DNA from: Oscillatoriales cyanobacterium
GTDB lineage: Bacteria; Cyanobacteriota; Cyanobacteriia; Cyanobacteriales; Laspinemataceae
Length of the DNA: 64,000 nt
Direction: 5' to 3'
Assembly: GCA_011390955.1 (NCBI GenBank)
Contig: JAABRM010000002.1
Span: forward strand, 124,001-188,000
The stretch's first letter is position 1, and every line of letters starts with the position of its first letter. Positions 1 through 9,304 of this stretch are shown here, piece after piece. Position numbers and translations under genes: made by a program. The notes under the pieces are model-generated. The model saw nothing but the letters and a program-made list of their open reading frames with translations, searched no databases and had not been told where the DNA came from.

Positions 1-750
1 TTCTTGGATTTTTTGTTGACCAATTGCCGTGGGGGAAATGTGGACATTGCAACGCTGTTCTCCTCGATAGTCTAAAATCGTGCCATCAGTACCAAGGAGT
101 AAAAATAAGTCGGGAAATGCTTGAAAAATTCCTTCAAATTCAGCATTTTTTTCCTGAAGTTTTGTATGCAAATTTTGACATATAGCCAACTGTTGTGCTG
201 AATTAGCATCTACACAGGATGTCACACAGGGATATGCTGAAAATACTGAACTTATGGGGCGAACGCGCAGGAGCGTTGCGGATGCAACATCGGGTCGCGT
301 TACGGATACAACATCGCCGTTAGCTGAGGCAGTAACCCTAGAAGGCAAAAACGATGACTCACCAAGGATAAACGCCCCATCTTTCCCCTTGCCAGTTTGG
401 GAATTAAGGATCGTCCCCAGGAATGCCACCGCTACAGTACCCATCATCCCTGGTAAAATATTAAACAGCCAGTAGATCGAAGCAGAATCGGGCAAAGGAA
501 CCAGCAAATTTAACAGCCCAGAAGAGATCGTTAAGAATAGCAACAGCCAAAATATTATCACTGGTGCGATCGTAAATTCAGGGTGAAAACTGCGTAACCA
601 TTGCCAGAAAATGATGCCGATCGCGAGATAGATTGCAGCGTTACAAGAAGCCAAAACTATTGACAAGCAAACCCTAGGCATTTCTGGAATCGTACTCCCT
701 AGAGCGATCGATAGTTTTTGCGTCCATATCATACTGAATAAATTTAACAT
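1..750 (-). CDS. PAS-type sensor protein with N-terminal membrane domain (3' end outside window)
   Basis: The reading frame opens at the ATG at 750, preceded by an AGGAGG ribosome site at 755-760, and stays open to the left edge (250 codons). Residues about 25-45, 60-85 and 90-115 are hydrophobic and look like three membrane segments. Residues about 195-250 (ending in FPDLFLLLGTDGTILDYRGE) resemble the start of a PAS sensory domain. The output domain lies outside the window; histidine kinase or diguanylate cyclase are common in such proteins, which is inference. Residues about 140-165 are encoded by a copy of a dispersed GC-rich repeat (254-330) read in frame, which makes a low-complexity linker between membrane and PAS parts. 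The gene reads leftwards, away from the other genes here. Confidence 0.75.
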   Translation of the reverse strand, partial: MLNLFSMIWTQKLSIALGSTIPEMPRVCLSIVLASCNAAIYLAIGIIFWQWLRSFHPEFTIAPVIIFWLLLFLTISSGLLNLLVPLPDSASIYWLFNILPGMMGTVAVAFLGTILNSQTGKGKDGAFILGESSFLPSRVTASANGDVVSVTRPDVASATLLRVRPISSVFSAYPCVTSCVDANSAQQLAICQNLHTKLQEKNAEFEGIFQAFPDLFLLLGTDGTILDYRGEQRCNVHISPTAIGQQKIQE

Positions 751-1113
751 AAAGCCTCCTGGTTAGGGTCAGTGAATCTCCCTCAGACATCCCTAATGGT
801 CATACAACCCAAATCAATCATAAGTTTCTGGCTGGAATAATTTAAAAGCCCAGTCAATTTTCAGACTTTAGACCTCGTGCAAACAATCAATCCAATCCGG
901 TCTAGCCTGAAAAAAAACTGGTTTATCCCTAGGATTATCCCGGATAGTACATAATTAGTTCAGTTTTTTTAAGCACAATTTTTTTATAAGTTTTTATTTA
1001 TCTTGATTGGATTTGACTTTTTCGATGAAATCAGTATAAATCTTGTGCTTACCAGTACAAGAGAAATATAACATTAAGAAATTAATTCAGCCATCGTTAC
1101 ATTTGCATAATTT
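751..1113. other. Intergenic stretch, no gene seen
   Basis: AT-rich DNA upstream of the sensor gene. It presumably holds the promoter of that leftward gene. No convincing coding frame or RNA gene was seen. Confidence 0.5.
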
Positions 1114-1162
1114 AATATCCGTAAATATACGGACACCTACTGTCAGTATATTTACGGATATT
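1114..1162. repeat. Inverted repeat with ATCCGTAAATATA arms
   Basis: The left arm AATATCCGTAAATATA is mirrored by TATATTTACGGATATT about 17 bp downstream. The same ATCCGTAA/TTACGGAT core forms the strong hairpin at 23484-23536. Confidence 0.6.
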
Positions 1163-1455
1163 TAGTTGTTAGTTGTTGGTTGTTGGTTGTTAGTTGTTGG
1201 TTGTTGGTTGTTGGTTGTTGGTTGTTGGTTGTTGGTTGTTGGTTGTTAGTTGGTTGGGGCGGCCATCGGTGCAGAGGAGCGGAGGGGCAGAGGTGCGGAG
1301 GTGCAGAGGAGCGGAGGGGCAGAGGTGCGGAGGGGCAGAGGTGCGGGAGGTAATTAACAATTAACAATTAACAATTAACAATTAACAAAATCATCAATTA
1401 TCAATTATCAATTATCAATTATCAATTATCAATTATCAATTATCAATTATCAATT
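1162..1455. repeat. Composite array of heptanucleotide and purine-rich tandem repeats
   Basis: Four blocks follow one another: TTGTTGG heptamers (about 1162-1255), a GAGCGGAGGGGCAGAG purine-rich block (about 1269-1350), AATTAAC heptamers (1352-1387) and ATCAATT heptamers (1390-1455). Heptanucleotide arrays of this kind are known in cyanobacteria as short tandemly repeated repetitive sequences. The same pairing of heptamers with the purine block recurs on both sides of ruvA. Confidence 0.9.
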
Positions 1456-1494
1456 ACACCCTCTGCTCCTCATTTAACCCGCAGGTTAGATGGA

Positions 1495-2319
1495 TTAACG
1501 ACGGACTAATAAAACTGGGCAGTCAGCGTTAACGCGCACATAGTCGGAAAGGGAATTACCCAGGAGGCGATCGAGATCCACCAAGCTCTTGGCAATGTTC
1601 GGACGGCGATCGGGAGAACCGAGTAAGAGGAGATCCGCGTTGGTTTCCTCGGCAATCCGGCAGATTTCTGGGCCGGGTTTACCACTGCCGGTGATGCAAC
1701 GATAGTTAACTCCGGCTTTTTTCGCTTCCGCAGCAGCAGCGGCTAACACTTCGTCTTCTTCCGCTCGATCGACCGCTTTGGGTGGGTTGACGTGAGCGAG
1801 GATTAACTGACTCCCCGATACACTTCGGGTGAAAGCCAAGGCCATTTCTAAGGATTGTTTGGCTTCAGGGGAATTATTCAGCGCTACCATGACGCGGTTG
1901 ATCCGTTTGACATATGTATCGTCTTTCACCAGTAACATGGGACGGGAAGCAAGCTGGAAGACATACTGACTGACGGATCCTTCTAAAACGGCGCGTAAAC
2001 GACCTAATGCCCGCGAACCGATGATAATCAGGTCAACGTTTTCTTCTTCAGCGACTTCGCAAACGATCGCCTTGGGATCCCCTTGTTTGAGGAGGGGATT
2101 GACTTTTTTAGGATCGACTTTTAAGGCTTTGACCGCATCAGCGAGAATTTTACCTCCCTCGGCTAACTTGGCGGACATATCATCGGCGATGGTTTCGGGG
2201 GTGACGACGTGCAATAGGGTAATGGATGCTCCTTGGAAACCCGGAATGTCCATTAGCATATTGACCATTTCTTCACACAAACCACGTCCCGCAACGGCGA
2301 CTAAAATTTTAGAAATCAT
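1495..2319 (-). CDS. Tandem universal stress protein (two UspA domains)
   Basis: The 274-residue protein has two UspA folds, residues about 1-140 and 145-274. Each begins with the SKILVAV-type or NRVMVAL-type first strand and ends with the LLV/VLLVRR last strand. The first domain carries a slightly degenerate nucleotide-binding loop (GSRALGRLRAVLEGS); the second ends in a looser LLGNSLSDY version. Such proteins bind ATP or AMP and respond to stress; the ligand here is not known. I chose the ATG at 2319 because a GAGAG ribosome site lies at normal spacing; a GTG two codons upstream sits directly on that site. It is flanked downstream by the heptamer array and upstream by a GTAGGGTGGGCA palindrome. 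It appears monocistronic. Confidence 0.9.
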   Translation of the reverse strand: MISKILVAVAGRGLCEEMVNMLMDIPGFQGASITLLHVVTPETIADDMSAKLAEGGKILADAVKALKVDPKKVNPLLKQGDPKAIVCEVAEEENVDLIIIGSRALGRLRAVLEGSVSQYVFQLASRPMLLVKDDTYVKRINRVMVALNNSPEAKQSLEMALAFTRSVSGSQLILAHVNPPKAVDRAEEDEVLAAAAAEAKKAGVNYRCITGSGKPGPEICRIAEETNADLLLLGSPDRRPNIAKSLVDLDRLLGNSLSDYVRVNADCPVLLVRR

Positions 2320-2378
2320 TTGCACTCTCTCGATAAAACAGGTTTTTCAGAATTAGGTTCTCTCGATCTCTTCGATTA

Positions 2379-2407
2379 GTAGGGTGGGCAAGATTTGCCC
2401 ACCCTAC
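2379..2407. repeat. GTAGGGTGGGCAA palindromic repeat
   Basis: TAGGGTGGGCA and TGCCCACCCTA arms face each other across about four bases. This is one member of a family also seen at 29021-29530, 32331, 42928, 52164 and 52780. Confidence 0.85.
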
Positions 2408-2595
2408 TTTATTTCTTGGCAATGTCATGGTTAATATTGGGACTAGAGATGTCCAGGGGGTCGATCCACGCGAAAAGGATCGCTTTCCCTGGAAATGTCA
2501 CAATAAATCATGTGTTTTGGTCTTTTGGATCGAGATCCCCTTATAAAATTTAAGGATAAGACTGATTACTGACTAAAAGTTTGTATTTTTGTAAA

Positions 2596-3078
2596 ATGAC
2601 TGAATATATAGATCAAGTGTCACCCCCAGTTCGCGCGATCGCTCCTACGGTACACCGAAGCGAGGATGGCTGGTTTGAGTACCCCGTGCGATCGCACCCG
2701 CATCATACGGACTACGCAGGAGTCGTTTGGCATGGCACCTATTTAACCTGGATGGAAGAAGCGCGGATCGAGTCCCTGCGAAGCATTGGCGTTGATTATG
2801 CCCAACTGGTAGCGATCGGCTGTGATTTCCCGGTGATCGAGTTGTCTTTGCGCTACCACAAGCCCATGCACTTGGGGGTTGATGCGGTGGTGAGAACTCG
2901 GATGACTGAAATGCGTGGCGTCCGAATGAATTGGGAACAAAATATTCAAGCCCTGAATGGGGAAGAGGTCTATGTCAAGGCACTGGTGACATTGGTCGCT
3001 TGTGATATGGCTGAAGGTAAGATTATTCGACGATTACCGCCTTTAGTCCAGGATGCCCTGGTGAAACTGAGTAAATAA
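2596..3078 (+). CDS. Acyl-CoA thioesterase, hotdog fold (4HBT/YbgC type)
   Basis: The 160-residue protein matches the 4HBT family of hotdog thioesterases, which hydrolyse acyl-CoA thioesters in the cytoplasm. The active-site helix region reads TDYAGVVWHGTYLTWMEEAR, containing the expected aspartate, the AGVVWH stretch and the Y..W.EEAR pattern. It is followed by the conserved strand DFPVIELSLRYHKPMHLGD-like. The substrate cannot be told from sequence. Cyanobacteria use a related enzyme for 1,4-dihydroxy-2-naphthoyl-CoA in phylloquinone synthesis, but this copy could be a general thioesterase. The start is the ATG at 2596; an in-frame TTG at 2581 is less likely. No operon partner is evident; the next gene begins 144 bp downstream. 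Confidence 0.82.
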   Translation: MTEYIDQVSPPVRAIAPTVHRSEDGWFEYPVRSHPHHTDYAGVVWHGTYLTWMEEARIESLRSIGVDYAQLVAIGCDFPVIELSLRYHKPMHLGVDAVVRTRMTEMRGVRMNWEQNIQALNGEEVYVKALVTLVACDMAEGKIIRRLPPLVQDALVKLSK

Positions 3079-3222
3079 GTCGATTCTCAATTCAGCGGTT
3101 TTGCATACATGAAATTATGGGCAGAGGATGAAGCCTCGGAAGCTTGACATATAGCTAACGCATCGTAAAACCTAAAAGTCTCTGGGTGAAATCTGTCTGC
3201 CTTTCTCTGTTGTGTAATCCTA

Positions 3223-4830
3223 ATGAAATGTCTGATATTCCTATTTAAGCGATCGCCTCTGTATCATAAACTAATGTGGCAAAAGCGGCGGCGCTTGGGG
3301 CAGATTTTGCTTTTAGTCATTCTTTTTGGTTTATGCAGCCTGACTGCGGTGAGGATTTATCAGCCTTATCCCACGGAGTATCCCACGGAACATCCCACTT
3401 TTTTAGGGGCGAAGCATTCGGATAACGATCTTGTCGGGGCGATTCGCTTTTCGCCCCTACAGGAAAACCCAGAATTAACCGCCCGAATAGGGGCAAAGCA
3501 TTCCCGTAAAAAATTCACTTTCAGAAACCGGGTTTCTTGTAGACGGCTAAACGATATGCCTCCGGCACGCTGCGCGAACGCCCCCGGTATGAGACCAGAA
3601 ACCCGGTTTCTTCTGCGTCCAAGCGAAAGCGCTGACAAATTTATTTGTAAACATGGGATGCGGCCAACGAGACCGTACAGGGAAGCCAAACAGACGGAGG
3701 AAGCGCTGGCTTTAACCCAAGAGATTAAACCACCAGAGATGACTAATGAGTCGGCACAGGAATTAGCAAACTTGCTGAACCAATCGCAACTGACAGATAT
3801 CCCAGAGGCGATCGCGATTAACCAAGATGACCCCGATACAGCGGTGATTTATCCGATCATTTTACCCGATCGCCTCGAAGTGATTTTTGCTTTGCCCGGA
3901 CATCCCCTGGTTCGCACCACGATCCATGAACCCAAGGAAACCATAGAAACCACCATTCGCCAAATGCGTAATTCCCTGAGAAGAACTTCTTTTCTCGAAG
4001 AACGTTTACCCTTGGCGCAAAAACTCTATGATTGGTTGATTCGTCCGATAGCTGACGATTTAGCCAGTGACAAGATTAAGACTTTGGTCTTTGTCCTCGA
4101 TGGGCCGTTTCGGAATGTGCCGATGGCGGCGCTGTATGATGGGCAACAGTATTTAGTGGAGAAATACGCGATCGCCATTAATCCTAGTTTGCAGTTGCTG
4201 GCTGAGAGGCGATCGTCCCTGCGACCGGAAAAGATCGGAGCCCTGCTGGGCGGAATCAGCGAAGCCACCCAAGGATTTAGTCCATTGCCTGCGGTGGACT
4301 TAGAACTCGCGGCAATTGCCGCCCAAATCCCCACCGAAACTTTGCGAAATCAGGCTTTTACCCGGGCTGCCCTCACAGAAGAAATGGTCAAAACTTCCTT
4401 TCCCGTGATTCACTTAGCCACTCACGGACAATTTAGTTCCAACTCCGAAGAGACTTTTATTCTGACCTGGGATGACAAAATCAAAGTCAAAGATTTACAA
4501 AGCATTCTGCGCGATCGGCGACGACAAACCAATCCCTTAGAATTACTGGTACTAAGTGCCTGCCAAACCGCCGAAGGAGACAATCGCGCTACCCTCGGAT
4601 TAGCGGGAATGGCGGTGCGATCGGGGGCGCGGAGTACCTTAGCCACACTTTGGTCTGTCAACGACCAATCCACCGCTGCTTTCATGGCCGAGTTTTACCG
4701 ACAACTCACTCAACCCAATATCACCAAAGCCGAAGCGCAACGCTTGGGGCAAATCAAGCTACTCACCGATCCGAAATATCGCCATCCTTTTTACTGGGCT
4801 CCGTTTGTTTTAGTGGGAAATTGGCAATAA
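3223..4830 (+). CDS. CHAT-domain protease-like protein with repeat-derived N-terminal half
   Basis: The last 290 or so residues form a CHAT domain (caspase HetF associated with TPRs), a caspase-like cysteine peptidase fold. The catalytic histidine lies in LATHGQF (about residue 400) and the catalytic cysteine in LSACQTAEG (about residue 445). GLAGMAVRSGARSTLATLWSV follows, as expected. Usually an array of TPR repeats precedes this domain. Here residues 26-44 form a hydrophobic anchor, and about residues 60-155 are encoded by dispersed DNA repeats read in frame: the GGGGCGAAGCATTC type and a pair of AGAAACCGGGTTTCT palindromes. Only a short helical stub (about 160-215) remains before CHAT. The protein may be membrane-anchored and active, but its sensing part seems lost or replaced. 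A second possible start is the ATG at 3274. Confidence 0.8.
   Translation: MKCLIFLFKRSPLYHKLMWQKRRRLGQILLLVILFGLCSLTAVRIYQPYPTEYPTEHPTFLGAKHSDNDLVGAIRFSPLQENPELTARIGAKHSRKKFTFRNRVSCRRLNDMPPARCANAPGMRPETRFLLRPSESADKFICKHGMRPTRPYREAKQTEEALALTQEIKPPEMTNESAQELANLLNQSQLTDIPEAIAINQDDPDTAVIYPIILPDRLEVIFALPGHPLVRTTIHEPKETIETTIRQMRNSLRRTSFLEERLPLAQKLYDWLIRPIADDLASDKIKTLVFVLDGPFRNVPMAALYDGQQYLVEKYAIAINPSLQLLAERRSSLRPEKIGALLGGISEATQGFSPLPAVDLELAAIAAQIPTETLRNQAFTRAALTEEMVKTSFPVIHLATHGQFSSNSEETFILTWDDKIKVKDLQSILRDRRRQTNPLELLVLSACQTAEGDNRATLGLAGMAVRSGARSTLATLWSVNDQSTAAFMAEFYRQLTQPNITKAEAQRLGQIKLLTDPKYRHPFYWAPFVLVGNWQ
3406..3690. repeat. Dispersed repeats inside the CHAT gene
   Basis: Two inverted GGGGCGAAGCATTC/GCCCCTAC elements occupy about 3406-3510. 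Two copies of the AGAAACCNGGTTTCT palindrome (about 3524-3540 and 3596-3612) flank a GC-rich core. All lie within an open reading frame. Confidence 0.7.
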
Positions 4831-5185
4831 TCTCCCGGAACCTAGTTTTGCGGTATGTTTTCCCCAATTATGGAGCCGACGATCCCCCGAATCGTCTGGA
4901 AGCACCCCTAAAAGTCTAAATTAGTTCAGCGATCGCATCGACAACTACTCCTCAAGCTGATTCTGACGCTCCGTAAATTTTCTCTATCTAAAATATTTAT
5001 TGGGCATATTTACCATGCAAATCATATCAAATAAATTCGCAAGCTAATTTATCAAATTTTCAGCGATTAATCAGGATTATTTAAATTCTTAAACTAGCTT
5101 TTTACTAAAATTTATTTGTCGCCATTGAAAACAATTACCAAAACTTATCATCAAGATTATATTCATTAGCAGAAGAGAATGGCAA
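4831..5185. other. Intergenic, AT-rich, no gene seen
   Basis: AT-rich sequence following the CHAT gene. I see no coding frame with a ribosome site and no clear terminator. Confidence 0.4.
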
Positions 5186-5362
5186 CTAGGCTTTCTCAAG
5201 CCGCCAGCTAAAAGAGGGTCAGACCCCTTAATCAGAAAACGGCTTCACTTGCCGTGATTGTACTGCCGCAAGTCTCACCTAGACTTCCCCCCACCAAAAC
5301 CTCGAAAAAAGGTGACATCATTGGATAACATCCCAGGGCATCTGTCATCAATGCCCTAGGAA
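5185..5362. ncRNA. Candidate structured RNA: five consecutive small hairpins
   Basis: Within about 170 bases five separate inverted repeats occur. They are GGCTT/AAGCC (5189-5202), GGGTC/GACCC (5216-5226), ACGGC/GCCGT (5239-5255), AAGTCT/AGACTT (5270-5286) and CCAGGGCAT/ATGCCCTAGG (5333-5360). No known riboswitch consensus was recognised. The segment lies 325-500 bp upstream of the DUF928-CHASE2 genes, so it could be a leader or a small RNA. Strand and function are unknown. Confidence 0.3.
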
Positions 5363-5688
5363 TGAGAGCCAGGATAAAAAAATCATCAAATCTATGGTAA
5401 AATCAATCCTTCATGTTATATACTAAGAAAATAAGGAAAATCTCAAAACCGCCTGGATATATCGGTAAAAAATAAGCAATATCAATAAACAATCAAACCT
5501 TCAGAATCATTGAGCCAGATCAAAGATTCAGTGAGACAAAAAAGCTAAAAATCTTTTGGTTCGCAAAGGCTGAGAAAACAGGAATGCTCTAGGTGAACAT
5601 GAGCAATATGAGATAATCTTACGAAAAAATACGCAGAAAACCGAGCAGTTTTAACAACTGGGAAAGGGATTAAATTAGGAGGTGACTT

Positions 5689-6513
5689 ATGACTGGGACA
5701 AAACAGTTGATATCTTATATATCTATGCTGCCGATCGCCCTATCTCTGGGATTAATTATCTTGTCTGCTTTACCAACCCAGGCACAGGTGAAATCGGAGA
5801 AGGCGACAACCGCCAGCAGCGATCGCAAATCATTAGAATCACAACTAGAATTCAATTTTGAAACGAAAGAACCGGGGGAGGGCGAACCCGAACAAACGGT
5901 GGGCGCTGGGAGCCGAAGTACCCAAGAATGTACCGATCCGCAAAGTAGCCAGCCGCTGACTTTACTGGTTCCTCCCAACACAGTGCCTTTAACCGTAGCC
6001 CAACGACCCATATTCTTGGTTTATTTTCCCAAAACCGTAGCAAAACAGGCGGAGTTGAGTCTCAGGGATGAACAGGGCAATGGAATTTACCAAACCACCT
6101 TCGATCTGAGCGACACTCCAGGAATTCTGAAAATCCAATTGCCAGCAACGGCACCGGCTTTAGAAATCGGTCAGAAATATCAATGGTCGATCGCCATGAT
6201 TTGCCATCCCGATGACCGACTCCGAGATCAAGTGGTAGATGCTTGGATTCAGCGCACGGAACTGCCTGCATCCTTAAATCAGCAACTTCTCGAAGCTGCC
6301 AGTATCCCAGAACAAGCGTCACTCTATGCCCAGAATGGCATTTGGTACGATACTATATCGACATTAGCTGAATTTGCCTCTCAGTCTGAAAATTCATCTG
6401 AAAATTCAACAGTGGCGGCGAATGCGTGGCAGCAGCTTTTAACTTCGGAAAGCGTAAATTTAGAGCAAATGTTAGGAATGCCCCTGATTCAGGCACAACA
6501 CGAAGAAGACTAA
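5689..6513 (+). CDS. Secreted DUF928 family protein
   Basis: A 274-residue protein with an N-terminal signal peptide (hydrophobic core about residues 8-27, likely cut after LPTQAQ). After a low-complexity linker comes a DUF928 domain (about residues 80-270). It is recognised by the RPIFLVYFPKT strand, the GNGIYQTTFDL segment, LEIGQKYQWSIAMIC and the C-terminal helical part with GIWYDTISTLAEF. The family has no established biochemical function. In cyanobacteria it is commonly found beside CHASE2-domain signalling genes, and here it precedes one by 46 bp, so the two are probably cotranscribed. A good ribosome site (TAGGAGGTGACTT) precedes the ATG. A periplasmic role linked to the CHASE2 sensor domain is inference from context. 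Confidence 0.85.
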   Translation: MTGTKQLISYISMLPIALSLGLIILSALPTQAQVKSEKATTASSDRKSLESQLEFNFETKEPGEGEPEQTVGAGSRSTQECTDPQSSQPLTLLVPPNTVPLTVAQRPIFLVYFPKTVAKQAELSLRDEQGNGIYQTTFDLSDTPGILKIQLPATAPALEIGQKYQWSIAMICHPDDRLRDQVVDAWIQRTELPASLNQQLLEAASIPEQASLYAQNGIWYDTISTLAEFASQSENSSENSTVAANAWQQLLTSESVNLEQMLGMPLIQAQHEED

Positions 6514-6559
6514 AAGTAGATAGAATAAAAAAACTTTTTGACTTCTTTTGTGTGGATTG

Positions 6560-9163
6560 ATGAGTCCTAAAGGCTGGAAAAAACTGCAAAAGCTACTGTG
6601 GGAATGGCGGGGGGTGATTGTCACCGCCCCCACAGTGGCGGGATTGACTTTAGCATTACGGATGACCGGATTGCTCCAAGGGTGGGAATTGCGAACCCTA
6701 GATTTATTTTTTCGCTGGCGTCCTCCAGAACCCCGGGATGAGCGAATTGCGATCGTGGAAATTGACGAGCCAGATATCAGCTATGTGGGAACTTGGCCGA
6801 TTCCCGACCGGGTTTTAGCAGAGTTGTTAAAAAAAATTAAACAGCAACAACCGAAATCCATTGGCATGGATATTTATCGGAATTTGCCGGTAGAACCGGG
6901 CTATGAAGAATTAGTAAAAGTATATAAATCTACGCCGAATTTGATTGGCGTGAAGAAAATTCTCGGAGACGCTTATGGCGGTCCCGTGGCGCCGCCAGCA
7001 GTGTTGGGTGAGTTGGGTCAAGTGGCAGCGGTGGATATGGTCAGTGACAAAGATGGCAAAATTCGTCGCGCTTTACTTTCGGTGACGCCGCCCGGTGAAC
7101 CCACAATCTATGCTGTGTCCAGCCGTTTGGCCCTGATGTACCTGGAGGAAAAAGGAATCAAATTACAGCCTCACCCGGCAAAAAAAGAGGCGAATGTTCT
7201 GGGCAAGAGTTTATTTTTCCGACTGCAAAAAAATGATGGTGCATATATCCGGGCTGATAACGGCGGCTACCAGATTATGCATAATTTTCGCAAGTCTTGT
7301 CCCATCCAAGACTTAAATTGCGACGTTTTCTATACAGTGTCCCTGAGAGATGTTTTGACCGACAAAATTGAACCGGATGCTTTGCGCGATCGCATCGTCT
7401 TAATTGGGTCCACGGCGGATAGCCTGAAAGATAGCTTTTTGACTTCTTTTGACGGACAAAAGGGCAGTGCGCGAACTCCAGGGGTGATCATCCACGCTCA
7501 ATTAGCGAGTCAAATTCTCAGTGCCGCCCTGGATGGACGCGGCTTAATCCGGGTGTGGTCTGAACCTGTAGAATGGATCTGGATTTCTTTCTGGTCAGTA
7601 GTTGGTGCGACGTTAACCTGGAGTTTGTTAGGCCGAAAATGGGAAGTAGTCAGTATTTTCCTAGTCGGCGCCAGTCTCGGATTCGGCTCTTTTGTCGCCT
7701 TCTTAGGTAATTGGTGGATTCCCGTAGTCCCCGCCTTGGTGGGTTTTTTTGGCTCGTCTGTGATTATTGTTGGCTATATTGGCTATACCGAACGGGAGCG
7801 ATCGCAGGCCCAATTACGCTTCAATGCCTTGCATGACGGACTCACTGGCTTGCCAAATCGTCGCTGTTTGATTTCTCGGCTGCAAAGTGCCATTGAATAT
7901 CGCCAAGAAAACCCAGATTATTTATTTGCCATCCTATTTTTAGACTTAGATCGCTTCAAACTGATTAACGATGCTTTGGGACATAGAACAGGGGATGACT
8001 TATTAATTGCCACCGCTTGCCGACTGGGAGAATGTGTCAAACCCAGAGACACCGTAGCTCGATTAGGCGGCGATGAATTTATCATTCTCCTAGAGGATAT
8101 TCCAGATGTCCAAATCGCCAGTCAGGTAGCGGAACGGATTCATCAGCAACTTAAGTTGCCATTTTATATCAGTGGCCATGAAGTCTTTACCAGTACCAGT
8201 ATTGGCGTTGTCCTGAGTACGATGAATTGCCAGCAGCCAGAGGATTGGCTGGGCGCTGCGGATGTGGCCATGTATCGAGCCAAAGCTCGCGGCAGTGGCA
8301 ACTATGAGATTTTCGATCGCAGTATGCAAGCGGATGTGATGTACCAGCTTAAGCTGGAACAGGATATCCGTCAGGGAATCGATCGCGAAGAATTTGAACT
8401 GTATTATCAACCAATTGTATTGACCAATACCACCGAGTTGGCGGGGTTTGAAGCCTTGGTGCGCTGGAATCATCCAGAACGGGGTTTTGTTTCTCCCGGT
8501 CAATTTATTCCTTTGGCCGAGGAAACCGGATTAATTGTGCCGTTGGGTTGGTGGATTTTACGCACCGCCTGTCGCCAGTTACACGCATGGCATCAACAAT
8601 TTCCCGACCAAGCGGGTTTAAAGGTCAGCGTGAACCTTTCTGGCAAGCAGTTTCTCCAAACCGACTTAGTGGAAAAAATTGCGGATATTTTGCAAGAAAC
8701 TGGTCTAGATCCTGCTACTTTGAAGTTAGAAATTACCGAAGGGGTGGTGATGGATAATGCAGAAATGGCGATTAAAATGTTACAAGGAATTAAAAGTTTA
8801 GGGATTACTTTAAGTATTGATGATTTTGGCACGGGATATTCTTCTTTGAGTTATTTACATCGGTTCCCCGTTGATACTTTGAAGGTGGATCGATCTTTTG
8901 TGAATGGGGTGGAAAGCGATCGCGATAAATTAGAGATTGCTCGGACGATTCTCCTGCTGGCCCATAGCCTAGAAATGGATGCGATCGCAGAAGGAGTGGA
9001 AACCATAGAACAATTTATGGTTTTGCAGCAACTTAACTGTGAGTATATTCAAGGGTACTTTTTCTCTAAACCAGTCAATGTAGCATCTGCCGCAAAGTTG
9101 ATGGAAAACACCCAAGTTTTTCAAGAAAAAATCACAATTAAAGATACTTTAATTAAACCGTAA
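6560..9163 (+). CDS. CHASE2 sensor with GGDEF and EAL domains
   Basis: An 867-residue inner-membrane signalling protein. A first membrane segment (about residues 15-35) leads to an extracytoplasmic CHASE2 domain (about 38-320; RTLDLFFRWRPPE, IVEIDEPDI and PKSIGMDIYR are typical). Three membrane segments follow (about 335-415). The GGDEF domain (about 425-585) keeps an intact GGDEF signature near residue 502; the inhibitory RxxD site is degenerate (KPRD). The EAL domain (about 605-850) keeps EAL near residue 630, DDFGTGYSS near 753 and EGVET. By motif it could both make and degrade cyclic di-GMP; which activity dominates cannot be told. The start is taken as the ATG at 6560, although no strong ribosome site is visible. 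It follows a DUF928 gene closely. Confidence 0.9.
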   Translation: MSPKGWKKLQKLLWEWRGVIVTAPTVAGLTLALRMTGLLQGWELRTLDLFFRWRPPEPRDERIAIVEIDEPDISYVGTWPIPDRVLAELLKKIKQQQPKSIGMDIYRNLPVEPGYEELVKVYKSTPNLIGVKKILGDAYGGPVAPPAVLGELGQVAAVDMVSDKDGKIRRALLSVTPPGEPTIYAVSSRLALMYLEEKGIKLQPHPAKKEANVLGKSLFFRLQKNDGAYIRADNGGYQIMHNFRKSCPIQDLNCDVFYTVSLRDVLTDKIEPDALRDRIVLIGSTADSLKDSFLTSFDGQKGSARTPGVIIHAQLASQILSAALDGRGLIRVWSEPVEWIWISFWSVVGATLTWSLLGRKWEVVSIFLVGASLGFGSFVAFLGNWWIPVVPALVGFFGSSVIIVGYIGYTERERSQAQLRFNALHDGLTGLPNRRCLISRLQSAIEYRQENPDYLFAILFLDLDRFKLINDALGHRTGDDLLIATACRLGECVKPRDTVARLGGDEFIILLEDIPDVQIASQVAERIHQQLKLPFYISGHEVFTSTSIGVVLSTMNCQQPEDWLGAADVAMYRAKARGSGNYEIFDRSMQADVMYQLKLEQDIRQGIDREEFELYYQPIVLTNTTELAGFEALVRWNHPERGFVSPGQFIPLAEETGLIVPLGWWILRTACRQLHAWHQQFPDQAGLKVSVNLSGKQFLQTDLVEKIADILQETGLDPATLKLEITEGVVMDNAEMAIKMLQGIKSLGITLSIDDFGTGYSSLSYLHRFPVDTLKVDRSFVNGVESDRDKLEIARTILLLAHSLEMDAIAEGVETIEQFMVLQQLNCEYIQGYFFSKPVNVASAAKLMENTQVFQEKITIKDTLIKP

Positions 9164-9304
9164 AATTGAGATATTTTTTGCCGGAATAATTTTGGCTATT
9201 TTTATATTAAAAAATATCGACGGATTTACTGAATTTAAAGTAAAAAGAATTTTATCTCCCATATCTAATTGAAAAATATCCGCTGATTTGAAAATCAGAA
9301 AATC
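9164..9304. other. Intergenic, no gene seen
   Basis: AT-rich sequence between the CHASE2 gene and a MITE-like element. No clear terminator was identified. Confidence 0.4.
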
